A stretch of 64,000 nt of DNA from Liquidambar formosana (Eukaryota; Streptophyta; Magnoliopsida; Saxifragales; Altingiaceae). The stretch spans positions 47,849,425-47,913,424 of the forward strand of contig CM077820.1 in assembly GCA_039720395.1 (NCBI GenBank), in the 5' to 3' direction. The position numbers and the translations under genes are program-made. Shown piece after piece: positions 23,342 through 35,032 of the stretch. How positions within the stretch are numbered: position 1 is the stretch's first letter; each line of letters starts with the position of its first letter. The notes beneath the pieces are model-generated. The model had not been told where the DNA came from, searched no databases, and saw only the letters and a program-made list of their open reading frames with translations.

Positions 23342-24240
23342 GTGACATAAAGATATTACAGAATGCGTCACTGTTTCTCTATTGGAAATGTTCATATTGA
23401 GAACCAGGGCGGTTGCTGAGAATCTGCCTTTGAGTTGATTAGAATAAATGAATAGTTCTATAATTAGATAAATAATAATCCAGTTTAGAAGGTTTTATCA
23501 GGTCATGCCACGTTAAAAATTAAATTATTGTAGAACGCGTTGATTAAACAGGTGATTGCATTCTTCAATGACATTCTTATATGCATTCTAAATTTATCTC
23601 TTCACTCCCAAACTGAAGTATTATTGATTTCCTTCTATGATGTTTTTAGACTTCTTACATTTTATTTTTCCATGCAAATGCAACATCAACTTGCAGCATT
23701 TCTTGTTTTCAGGCAGAGTTGCCTAATCAGCCAGGTTGCAGTTTTATGAAACTATGGCCTAGCTAATGGACTGGCCTTGTATTAAATGTTGGTTTCTATC
23801 TTCTAGCCCTGTATTTGAGATTCAGTTCTTACTGTTTACCAAGAAAATAAAATATGAAAATATGAATTTTGTAAATATTTTGTATGCGCGCACCCAATCA
23901 CATCATCCTTACGCAAATCTATAATTTAAGTGCGAATTTGCACCATAGTAATCTAACAACTGGAGGGCCATGTTCCAAGCATCTAATTCACCAATGATCC
24001 TTCAACCAAAAACCCTAAAACCTTAATGCATAAATTAAATAAGTATCTTATTTCAAGGGTGTACCAATGGTTCCTTAGCATATCTAAAAATGAAAGGTCT
24101 TAGGTTCTCCTTCCATTCTCTTTTAGGATCAATTATCAACTAAATTTATAATAAACACTAATCGATGCATAGTGTTAATCTTATGGAGTATTTAATTATT
24201 TAATTATTTAACGCAGACTTGACAATGGCCTTTCTTACCT
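23342..24240. other. DRB 3' flank, nothing recognisable
   Basis: AT-rich DNA with possible polyadenylation signals (AATAAA near 23846). No ORF or RNA gene is supported. Confidence 0.4.
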
Positions 24241-24245
24241 AGAGC

Positions 24246-24530
24246 TATGTTTGGTTTGAAGGAATGGAATGAAATAGGGAGTGGAAATGGATTGAAAATG
24301 GTCATTCTATTCCAATGTTTGCAAAGGGATGTGAATGAATGAAAAAGAATAAATGAAACCCACTTTTAATGATTTACATTCCTTAAAAAATGGAAATGAC
24401 AATATCTCTTGATTTGGGAGGGGATGAAGAATAGGATCCCTACAAAAGAATGACCTATTCCATTCCCTTAGCCTACCAAGCACTCTTTTTTTTTTTTTTT
24501 TAGATAATGGAATAACCATTCCATTCTCTC
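24246..24530. mobile_element. Imperfect foldback element rich in GGAATGGAAT / ATTCCATTCC
   Basis: The left side (TTTGGTTTGAAGGAATGGAA, then TGAAATAGGG) is complementary in places to the right side (CCTATTCCATTCCCTTAG, ACCAAGCACTC, ACCATTCCATTC). This suggests a small MITE-like foldback. No clean target duplication is identified. Confidence 0.4.
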
Positions 24531-24834
24531 TCTCATTCTCTCACAACAAATGCAATCAAGAGTAATAGCGGAAGTTTTTTATTATTATTATTATTAAAGA
24601 TTAAGATTTTCTCATACCAGTTGTGATTATAATTCAAACTAATCCTTTAATGTGAAATAAAGCAAACCCACAAAGGAAAAATTTTAAAAATACAAAACAT
24701 ATCTAGTAATCACACTTATCTTAATGGTTACAATCGGCTGACATGTTTGACACGTGTTCAGATTTGGACAATTTCGTAATTGAAGTGAACAAAAATGACC
24801 GAGCATGAACAGGTGTCAAATACAAACAGCGAGG

Positions 24835-24843
24835 CTATATATA
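24835..24843 (+). promoter_or_regulatory. TATA box of NOP58
   Basis: CTATATATA lies about 55 bases upstream of the telo-box and fits a transcription start near 24870. Confidence 0.55.
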
Positions 24844-24888
24844 TTACACACAGAAATACCAAAAACTTTCTTTGAAAGCCGACGCCTT

Positions 24889-24897
24889 AAACCCTAA
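24889..24897 (+). promoter_or_regulatory. Telo-box in the NOP58 leader
   Basis: AAACCCTAA is the telo-box that plant genes for ribosomal proteins and nucleolar factors commonly carry just around the transcription start. Its presence before NOP58 suggests growth-linked co-expression with ribosome biogenesis genes. Confidence 0.7.
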
Positions 24898-24940
24898 CCC
24901 TACTCTCTCTATCAGTCTCTGCAAGGCAAAAGAGAAAGAG

Positions 24941-25129
24941 GTAAGGATTTTTAGGGTTTTGCAATGGAAGTCACCGTCTTTACCATGAACTCTTTCTTGA
25001 TCTTCACTATTGACTTTGAAACCTAAAAGCATTATACTTTGTAATCATCATGTGCTTACCTGCTAAACCCTATATATTCATATTTTTCTCTCATTCTTGG
25101 TCATGTGATTTTTGGTGCTGATTTTTTAG
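24941..25129 (+). other. 5' UTR intron of NOP58
   Basis: A strong donor (GAGAAAGAG followed by GTAAGG) and a TTTTTTAG acceptor bracket 189 bases. This leaves a 21-base leader piece (25130-25150) immediately before the ATG. Confidence 0.65.
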
Positions 25130-25150
25130 GTGTATCATAGGCATTGAAAA

Positions 25151-28100
25151 ATGCTTGTGTTGTTTGAAACTCCGGCGGGCTTTGCCCTCTTTAAAGTTTT
25201 GGATGAAGGGAAGCTCTCCAAAGTTGAGGTAATACCACTTCAACTTCTTATTTTTGGTTGTTTTTTTTATCTTCTTTTTAAAAATAAAATAAAAAATTTG
25301 GGTCTTCATTTTTATGTGCATGCTGGTATCTAGGATATGCAAATTTTTTTTTTACTCATTATTTTGAGTTTGTTTTTGTTGCAGGATTTGTGGAAGGAGT
25401 TTTCCACTGTTGATTCAGCTAGACAGGTTATTTCTGGGCTATCCCTCTCTCTCTGTGTTTTGATTCAGAAAAATATGCATTTTGATTTTCTCTTCTTCGA
25501 CACAGTAAATTTGAATTTATATCATTTTTTTTTCTTCTTCGTTAAAGACTTGGTAAATTCTGTGATATATTTGAAAAAAAAAAAAAGAGAGAGAAATAAA
25601 ATGGACTTCAAAACCTTTCTTTAGGTGTGGAAAGAATATATGTTAGTGTCATCAATCTATGTGGCCACGATGAGATGCTGGTGTTTGTTTTTGATATGAA
25701 TGTGGTGTTTAACATGGTGAAATCAAAATGTGCTTTGAATGGGTGCTTCTGTGTTGGTTTTGTGAATAGTGTTTGATTGGTAAACATAGTTGGGTGCTTC
25801 TGTGTTGGTTTTGTGAATAGTGTTTGATTGGTAAACATAGTTTTGAAAAAAAAAAAGGAAAAAAAAAAAAAGAGCTCTTGTAGGGGTGTCCTTGCTCTGC
25901 TGGTATTGGTTCCTTAGGGATTGGATGGCATGGAGGTCTAAGTATTAGAACTTAAGTTGCTCAGACACTTCTAAGAGGAGCAATTGAGTTGGAGTCGTTG
26001 GACATTGGACTCCTTCGACATGGCCAAACAACTGACGGACACGCACCAACCATGAACCCTGACCAGAAGTGTACAATAAATCTTTTGACATCCTACAAAT
26101 GGCGAACACGTTATTCAAATGCTTCATACTTGTTCATTAATTTTCAATGAATGGTAAAACTCGAGTTTTTAGTGCACTCATGGGTCTTTGGCGGCCTCTA
26201 AGTTAGATAATAAGGGACTTGCTTTTCTTTTTGAGCTAAATTTTCATTGTGATGATGGTAGGTGCAACTTTGCAGATGTGACTACAAAAGAGTGCGGATT
26301 GATGTGTCAAATGTTTTGAATAGACCCTCATGCCTTATTATGGGCTTTTTACTTAGAAGACTATTTTGACTAGGTCGGTACTGCTGAGCAGAGAAATTTC
26401 AAATTTGTGAAAATTTAAGCACATAGATGAAGCTAGAATTTGGCGGTTCATGTTGAAGAATATTTGGATAGACTTGCTCAACCACTCTTGGTAGGCTTGG
26501 AGGGGATGGAAATTAAGCTAAAGGAGAAGTAGCTCCTCATGTTCTACAAAGAAGTGTGATAAGGCGCACTTCCCCTTTTAGGGTACATATGGAGAAGTTT
26601 TCATTAACTTTCCATCCAAACTTCACTCCAAGAACTCATTACTTATGTCAGTTTAAGCCAAAGATAGAGGAAAAACACTTGGATCTTCAATCGACAAGTG
26701 TTGCAGAAAAAATTAGCTGGCTTTATGGGACTGTTGAAGATCGATGCTTTGCTAGGTCAAATTAGGGACATGGTTGCACTATACCTACTTGGTCAAATTA
26801 GGGACATGGTTTCTATGGGAAAAAAAAAAGAAAGAAAGAAACTCTTTTTTGATTAAGAGAAAAAATTAATTTTGAATTGCTTTAAAGATTCAAACAGATA
26901 ATTGGAAGGGGAAAGTTTTTATTGATAGCCCTCGCAAGAATAAATCCAGCTGATGTTAAAGATGTGTTGATGAAGGATATTATGCTATTGTTTGCATAGT
27001 ATAGGCCCAAACTACAATGAGATAGGGTGTGAATGCGGAAAATGTTGAAGAAGAGCCACTAGAGGAGCAGGATCCAGAGGTTAAAAATGTGAAGATCTTA
27101 TTGCCACTGCTTTCTTAGCCCTCATTGTTAGAATTGTTTTGAGCAGTCCAGAGGAAGATGTGGAGTAATATTAGTTGTGTAGGAACATTTTCCCTTTTTC
27201 AGTACCAAAATTGACTGCTAAGGCAAAGGATTAAGCTAATTATTATCCATGCAAGGCCTCCTAGCAGCTTGTTTACAAACTAAATTTGATATTTTATAGA
27301 TGCCTCAAACCTTATCATGTTGCATGGCTTAATGGTTTATAGATCCCAGTGTATGGGAGGCGTTTGGTTAACTTATTTTTGGATGGGCATTATAAGGATA
27401 TGGCTATGGAATTGCTTAATTGACTCTTTGGACGAGTCATAGAGATTCTGTTTTAATTAATGTGTTTACCATGAAAGTGAGCTGCTTAATGATGGGGTGC
27501 CAGTAACTTTAGGAGAAAAGTGTGCAAAATAAGGGACAAGCAAATTTTTATGCCTTAATTTATGTAGGGCTAAAGTTAACCGTTGAACCATAGGAGGGAT
27601 TTGGTTGGAAACCAGTTGAAATTAAGAAATCCTGCAGATTTCTTGTTCTGCGTTCAATGCTAGAAAGTTTAGGACTGATAAATTAGAACTTTGGCTTGTT
27701 GATGAAGAGTTTCCAGATACAAAATGGTCAGAAATATCATAACTAAGCCACTGTGAGTGATCTAGTTAGCCATGGCTTTATCACAGGTCTTGTCGTGGCA
27801 GATTGCCTCTTGTCTGTTAGACTTGGGCTTTCTCCCCATGACAATTAGGATGGAGGTTGCCTAGTGGACCTATAAATGGCGAGTATTTTCTGGTGTCACT
27901 GACCTATGTAGCTAGGGCAAAGATGCTGCTATCAGTTTTTTAGATGGATATGTGGTGTTCAACAAGGTGATTCATAAACTCCACATCTTTTCCACACTAA
28001 TATTGATTCCATAGAAATTGGGAAGTACCTCATAATCTATGCTTTGTTCCACCAATTTGATTGTTTTGGACATTAATTTTTTGGGTTGCCCTTTCAAAGT

Positions 28101-31100
28101 TCAATTGTCTTTTGCATCACACCAGATGAGCATTTATTGCATTTGATTTTAGGTCAGTTGTTTCTGAATTGAAGTGCTTGTGTACATTTTCTGTAATTTG
28201 GGTGTAACTCTTGTGGGATTTATTGGTTTCTACCTTCTTCTTTTTTCAGTCTTCCGTTGTTTGCATTATGGCATTTAATTTTGCTTTGTCGTAGATGTAA
28301 TAATTAATAACTACCCTTTGTAATGTTTGAAATTTTTTGAAGTCATAATCCACATTAATTTGGTGTGTTAATGATATATGATTTGTTCTAATGAATATGA
28401 CAACTTGTACTCTATTTTATCTTCTTTTGGTTGAACTGGGAAATAGGTTTTGAAAACTGCAATTTATAAGACATGAATGACATGGCATAGTTCAAAACTT
28501 ATTCGTTTTTATTTTACATGTTATTATGTAAATTGTCATTATAGATTAACAAAAGGCCTTTGGACACAATAGTCCGTTTATTAAAATTCCTTGACCCAGC
28601 TTTGACTTATTTAGTGATCCAGCTAGTTCCTTCAAGTTGTTAATCTTGTTAAATTTTAATTTGATCCTGAATCTAATTATAGGTTTGTTTCATATGAACA
28701 TCAGGTAGTGAAGCTTAAAGCTTTTTCTAAGTTTGAGAACACATCAGAGGCCTTATCAGCGGCAACCTTGTTGATTGACAGCAAGCCCAGCAAAGGTCTG
28801 CGCAAGTTCTTGCGTGCTCATTGTGAGGGTGAAACATTAGCTGTTGCTGATTCTAAACTTGGAAATGCAATTAAGGAGAAGCTGGTCTGCTTATTCTCTG
28901 ATCTGTGTAAACCTTTAAATGCCAGTGTATTTTCATACTGGTCTCCAGTTTTATTTCATTTAAGTTTGATAAATTATTGGCTTGCAGCAAATCGAATGTG
29001 TTCACAACAATGCTGTCATGGAGCTTATGAGGGGGGTGAGAAGTCAGCTGACTGAACTAATATCCGGTCTTGCTGTTCAAGATTTGGCTCCAATGAGCTT
29101 GGGTTTATCTCATAGCCTATCTAGATACAAGCTGAAATTTAGTCCTGATAAGGTCATCCTTTTTTTTAATAATATTTTAATGTCTATTACTCTTTGGAGT
29201 TTAAATTACTTATTTTGGTTGTTTAGTTTGCTCCCATGTGGGATTTGGAGGGATGTGTCTCAGTATGAATGATTAAAAGGCCATTCTCCCAGCCAAAGAA
29301 AACTGTGAATTCTTCTGGTAGGGTAAATATAGTGAAATGCCAGAAGTCCATATATTAGATTGTCATAGTCATTTGATTGGCTAAACTGCCGAGGTGATTT
29401 TTTTTGGTTGGACTTTATGAGTTGGGAAGCCCCACTTCTTGATGAGGTTCATTTAAGAAGTGAAAAAAGTGAGGAAATTTTGTTTTCTTTGTGCCTCATT
29501 GAAGTAGTTTTTTGATTTATTTAGTTATTTATTTTTTTGATAAGGTGTTTTTTGATTTATTTTATCTATGGTAGTCTTCTGCTTCTTTATGTTTGATAGA
29601 GTAATGATTCAGTTGTTCTATCCAAAGTGAGTGTTCTCCGTTTACTCTGCCAGCCAAATCTCTAGCAACAATTTCCACTTTGTGTGTGTGTTTTCTATAT
29701 AATTTAATCATAAGTGGTTCCCTTTCAGGAATGGATGCCTTTTCTTTACCATTTGCAATTGAAGGCCTCAATACAAGTTTTTGTTGGGGGTGGCTTTATA
29801 GCATTGATAAGGGAATGGGTTGATCCTAGGACAAGCGGGTTATTTATCATTCTGGATAACAAACGTGCTTCTGATCAGAATTCTAATTTTATTTTTACGT
29901 AATTCCTCAAACAGATATTTTTCCCACCCAAAAACATGTTTCCTAGGATTGTCAATAGGAGTTCGGTGGATTTTATGTTTGTTTTACGACTTCTGTATCA
30001 ATCTTTGAACTAACAGATGGATTTATTCAGAAGTACTGTAACTTGAATGGTTTTTGTTCTGTTTTAGGTGGATACAATGATTGTTCAGGCTATTGGCTTG
30101 CTGGATGATCTTGATAAGGAGCTTAACACATATGCAATGAGGGTTCGAGAATGGTATGGTTGGCATTTTCCAGAGCTTGCAAAGATTGTACAGGACAATA
30201 TCCTTTATGCCAAAGTGGTGAAGCTGATGGGTGACCGTTCAAATGCTGCCAAACTTGACTTCTCTGAGGTAGAGCCTCATTTTTCTGCATCATAATATAA
30301 TAATTCTCCTTTCTTTTGGATTTTCCTGTCCAAGGCTCGGCTGCAGGGTAGCTATGAATATACTCACCAGATCAGGGGAAAACAAATTAAATTAACCACC
30401 ACATTCCAGTGAATAAGCCTTGTGGGATGAAAGCCATAGCCTCTCTCAACGCAGTTCTGTGTGGATACCATTGGACTATTTGTCCTTTACTCATCACAGG
30501 ATCCTAGTTATACTTTAATTATCAGAAACTGAAATGGTAAATCTCTAATTGGGGGGATGTGGGTAGATAGGATAAGCAGATGAGTCTGTCTTGATCTAAC
30601 ATAACTTAAACCCTGGTCTTGAACACTGGTTCATCGAACTAATTTTCTTAAGCTTGGACTTTTCCTCTTTCTATCTAGAATAATATTAGTGCTTTCTTGG
30701 AATTTGATGAGGATTATGCTCAAAATATGGTCATCACCACTGTTTCTTCCGTTTGAATTTTAACAGATATTGCCAGAAGAGGTTGAAACAGAATTGAAAG
30801 AGGCAGCCATGATATCCATGGGAACTGAAATTAGCGACCTGGATTTGATGAATATCAAAGAACTCTGTGATCAAGTGTTGGCTCTTTCAGAGTATAGAGC
30901 TCAACTGTATGATTATCTAAAAAGCAGGATGAACACCATTGCCCCGAATTTGACTGCTCTTGTTGGAGAGCTTGTTGGAGCTCGCCTTATTGCTCACGGA
31001 GGCAGCTTGTTGAACCTTGCAAAGCAACCTGGAAGCACAGTTCAGATTCTTGGTGCTGAAAAGGCCCTCTTCAGAGCTCTGAAGACAAAGCATGCAACTC

Positions 31101-32019
31101 CCAAATATGGGCTTATCTACCATGCATCCTTGGTGGGTCAGGCACCCCCAAAACTCAAGGGAAAAATTTCTCGATCACTTGCTGCCAAAACTGCATTGGC
31201 AATCCGATATGATGCTCTAGGAGAGAGCCAAGATAATTCATTGGGATTGGAGAGTCGGGCAAAGGTAATATGGATTTTATGATGCACAATTTTCCTGTAT
31301 TCTTTTTCTTTTTTTTATTTTTCTAACAGGTTTGTCTTATGCACCACTGTTTGTAGCTGGAAGCTCGATTGAGGAATCTTGAAGGTAGAGAATTGGGTCA
31401 TTCAGCTGGGTCAGCTAAAGGCAAACCTAAGATAGAATTCTACGACAAGGATCGTAAGAAGGGAGCAGGAGCAATGATAACTGCTGCCAAGGTCTCGATT
31501 TTATTTTGTTCATTGTAGCTTTTTTTTTTCTTTTCCATTGACATGCAAGTAATTAATTACTCGTGTTTTATGTAGACTTATAATCCTTCAGCGGATTCTG
31601 TTCTTGGACGGACAGCAGAAACCACCAGTATGGAAGACGAAGAAATGGTCCCGAAGAAGAGAAAGACTGAAGCAGAACCATCTCAGAATGAGGAAGCAGG
31701 TGAGGAGGCTCCTGTTACAGGGGAAGAGAAAAAGGAAAAGAAGAAAAAGAAGAAGAAGAAGGCTGAAACAGAGGACACAGAACTGCTTAATGATGGGGAT
31801 GCCAATGCAGAACCAGAAGCTGAAGAGGTGGTGAGGAAAGAAAAGAAGAAAAAGAAGAAGCATTTAGTTGAGGATGCTGGCTTGCAAAATGATGGCGAGA
31901 ATGTTGAAGCAGCAGGGGAAAAGAAGAGAAAGAAGAGAAAGCATGCTGAAACTGAAGAAGAAAGTGAAATACCAAGCAAGAAGAAAGAGAAAAAGAAGAA
32001 GAAGAAGAGTGAAGATTGA
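25151..32019 (+). CDS. NOP58: Nucleolar protein NOP58 (NOP5), box C/D snoRNP core
   Basis: Coding exons are 25151-25228, 25385-25426, 28705-28884, 28988-29152, 30068-30268, 30767-31264, 31357-31491 and 31576-32019. All are phase 0 with GT-AG borders. They give 580 residues. The start [20 protein letters not shown] is the conserved NOP5 N-terminal domain. NOSIC follows in exon 5 ([20 protein letters not shown]) and the Nop RNA-binding domain in exon 6 ([35 protein letters not shown]). The last exon is a lysine/glutamate-rich KKE-type tail of about 140 residues. NOP58 bridges box C/D snoRNA, NOP56, fibrillarin and 15.5K protein for rRNA 2'-O-methylation in the nucleolus. No frameshift or missing domain is seen. 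Intron 2 is long (3.3 kb). Confidence 0.97.
25740..25841. repeat. 51-bp perfect tandem duplication in NOP58 intron 2
   Basis: The unit TGGGTGCTTCTGTGTTGGTT (first 20 bases) through AAACATAGT occurs at 25740-25790 and again at 25791-25841 with no visible difference. The duplication is therefore recent or an assembly artefact. Confidence 0.9.
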
Positions 32020-34598
32020 GAAGTGCGGGATAGTCATATGCTTGACTCTGGCAAAGCTGACAATTTTGGATATCTCAGGCAATGTGCTGCCGCACCGGTA
32101 TTTTTATTTGTAAAATTTTCTCTTAGTCGCCCTGCTCTACCTCCTAGTGTAGTTTTTGAGTTATTTGTGCCATCTTATTTTCTTACGGACAAGGTTGCGA
32201 GAAGTTGGTTTAGGACAGGACATGCCATGAGAACTTATATATTTGTAATCCTGTTATGAGTGTGCAGTTTGGTTTTCTGCAAGATCTTGTCCAAAATGAA
32301 TTTTGCCAATAGACATGGTACAAATAGGGTTTCTTAATTTAATATTTCTCCATTGTGAAGAGCTTATTTGAATCGGGTAGTAGGCTGGCTTAATAAATTG
32401 ATAAGCGTAATAATAGGATTGATTTTCATTGGATTATGTGACTGACAATCTCGCACAAGCTTTTTGCTGAGTGAATTTGAGTAGTTTGGTAAAGTATTCT
32501 TGAGTTTATCGAGGCAGTCGTATTTTAACTGTAAGGAATAATCATTGATTGATAGAGAATCTGCTTTTTCAAATTAATTAATTGTATGCTAATTGCTATT
32601 TTAATTGGTGTTTAGGGTTTGGATTTGATGCTTGCCTGCTTGGATTTCATCTAATGGGTGGAGGCTGGTTGCAAGCCCAAGGGCCATTGCACGCTGGCAT
32701 GGGGAGGCAGTTGATAGTCGATACCACTGGCCTGCATAGGCTAGGGCTTGTTTGGTTGGTTGGAATTAGGACTACCCAAATAGAATGAGATTTCAATGTT
32801 GGTAATAGGAGTGAGGATGTCTCTCATCGTGGTAGAGCTCACCATTGAGATATCATTCTCTTCTGTTTGTCGCATCCTAGTCGAACAAGTGAAGTCTTAG
32901 CGTAGTAAGCCATCTCATATCATGTTCTAACTTGTCCAAGTGGCTTTGTAAAAGGACCTTGCCTCTGTATTCTCAAGTTTAGCGTTTAAGTATTGCCATG
33001 TTGTTGGGGAATCCCTATTGCCAGACCCATTAGGAGTAGTAGCTTTCACTGTATGAGTGAACATGTTGGTATATCATAAATGGCAGTGAATCACTAAAAA
33101 AGGGTTTCTCATAAATTCTTTTATTAATATACTTGATGGTATGAACTATGAATATGATAATGGGTTTTAATTCTTTTTTAGGTACTAATGAAGTCTCAAT
33201 TTCTAAAAGACTGTAGGAGAGAAGCCGATTTAATAATTAAAAAAAGAAAAAAAAAAAAGGGAGTTGGAATGATTCTAAAATTAAGCATTTCGTTTGGGGC
33301 TAGTTGGCCAAATTGAACTTGTGTAGGCAGCAAATCAAATGGGGATAGAATTTGAATGGATTTTCTAGTAGATTATGTGATTAGTTTTCATAAATTTTTT
33401 TTATATTTTTCATAAAACCTTAAAAATGTAAATTAAATGGGATACTTAGAATATTTTATGTGATAGCAATAGTCTGATCCTTTCATATAATATGAATTTT
33501 CTTTTTTTTCTTATACCAACCCTGTACCCTACTTTTATAGGCATTAGGTTCTCCCAAACCCTCTTTATTTTTCTTTTGTCCGAGACACTGGATGAGATTG
33601 GAAATACCACCATGACTATGAGGCAATGGGTCTAATTCAATTCAAAATTGGCTAAATGTCTAGATATACGTGCCATCAAAACGTCCTACCCTATCACAAC
33701 TCTCACGTCATTAGAAAAATCAAACAAACAAACCAAAAACAAAAGTGATGAATACCAGACTACCAGTATACCATTTTAAAAGATTAGCCTTCCAAAAAAG
33801 AAAAAAAAATGAAAAAAAAGATAGCGTAGGCCAGTTGGTCTAATAGTTTGAAATTTTAAGTTCTAGAAGGGTAGGCCATAAATTCGGCAATTCCGACAAA
33901 ATCTGATTCGTGAAAAATATAGAAAGAAAACCAATTGGAAAAAATGGCCCATCAATTTAAGAATTAAAAGTCAGAGTCAATTTACTATGAGGGAATACTT
34001 ACTCGTCTTGCCATGGTTCTTCCATTCATCAATTCTTCACACAATTCGACATCAATACTATGCGCGTGATCATATCTTATACATCAGAGTCCATCCTCTT
34101 ATATGAATTTAGCTAAATAATACAGTATGTTAAAATGGCTTCACTCGCGAGTTTTAATCAAACGTTATCGTATTGACATAATATCAGTCTTTGATCACAC
34201 GCTATTTTATGATGAAATTTTGTGTATAAGATTTTTAAAGAGTTCCTCTGTTTAAGGTAGAGCTCACATGCCGAGAATCGTGCGATATTCTCTCAAATAG
34301 CAAGAGAGCTGTACAATATTAGCCATGGGTACACCCTCACTTATAACCTTTTCTCTAGGACTCAAGAACAGGTGTGGGGGAGAGAGAAAGAGGTTTGACT
34401 TGCAGCAACAGGTAACAGATATATATTGCGGCGATCAGTGCCCTTTACTTTCTTCATTCCTTCCTTTCTTGTCTGAAAGCCATAAAAGGCGGAGACCACT
34501 GTTTTGAGAGAGAATATAGAGAAAACGAATAATCACTGTTCGCAAATTCTCTCTCTAACAACCCTCTGTTTCTCTATCTAGCAATCAGATTCAATCAA
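32020..34598. other. NOP58 3' UTR and intergenic region
   Basis: The first ~350 bases look like a 3' UTR. Beyond that the DNA is AT-rich without a supported gene. A tRNA-like A-box/B-box pair around 33829-33900 is too degenerate to call. Confidence 0.4.
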
Positions 34599-34878
34599 GT
34601 AAGCCAAATCTAAGCTCTTTCTCTCTTCCTCTCTCTCTCTCTCTCTCTCTCTCTATTTATATATATATAAACACACATACACACAGATACATAAATATGT
34701 TATGCGCACTCAATTTGAGTGGCAAACTGACGATCAGCTGCCGAACACTTTCTCTCTCTAGAATTGTCACTCTCTCTCTCTACATTTTGACTTTCAATAC
34801 TTGTTGAGATTTGTGAATCCTGTTTTTGTTGAGTTAGGGTTTGTGATTGTGGATGTTCTTGTTGGATTTTTGTTTCAG
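34599..34878 (+). other. Probable 5' UTR intron of the CDK-like kinase
   Basis: A GTAAGC donor after TTCAATCAA and a TTTTTGTTTCAG acceptor bracket 280 bases upstream of the ATG. The interval contains a (CT)n tract at 34629-34654. The exact transcription start is not visible. Confidence 0.4.
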
Positions 34879-35032
34879 TACCGGGACTGATCAATTGAAG
34901 TTAGGGTTTATGGTTTTTGGATCGTATAGATAGGTAGAGAGAGATGTTGGATGAATATGTGGTTTAAATTTTGGTTGAATTTCTTGCTATTAATCACGGA
35001 ATATGTTGAGAAATGAGGTTTAGATTCAAGAA

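Noticed and set aside
25427..30766. Box C/D snoRNAs in NOP58 introns
   Set aside because: Some nucleolar protein genes host snoRNAs, but I found no TGATGA/CTGA pair with correct spacing and terminal stem.
31588..31979. Minus-strand ORFs rich in Phe, Ser and Leu opposite the NOP58 last exon
   Set aside because: They are the mirror of AAG/GAA-rich codons in the lysine/glutamate tail.
33829..33905. tRNA-derived SINE
   Set aside because: The A- and B-box-like words are degenerate and no target duplication is visible.
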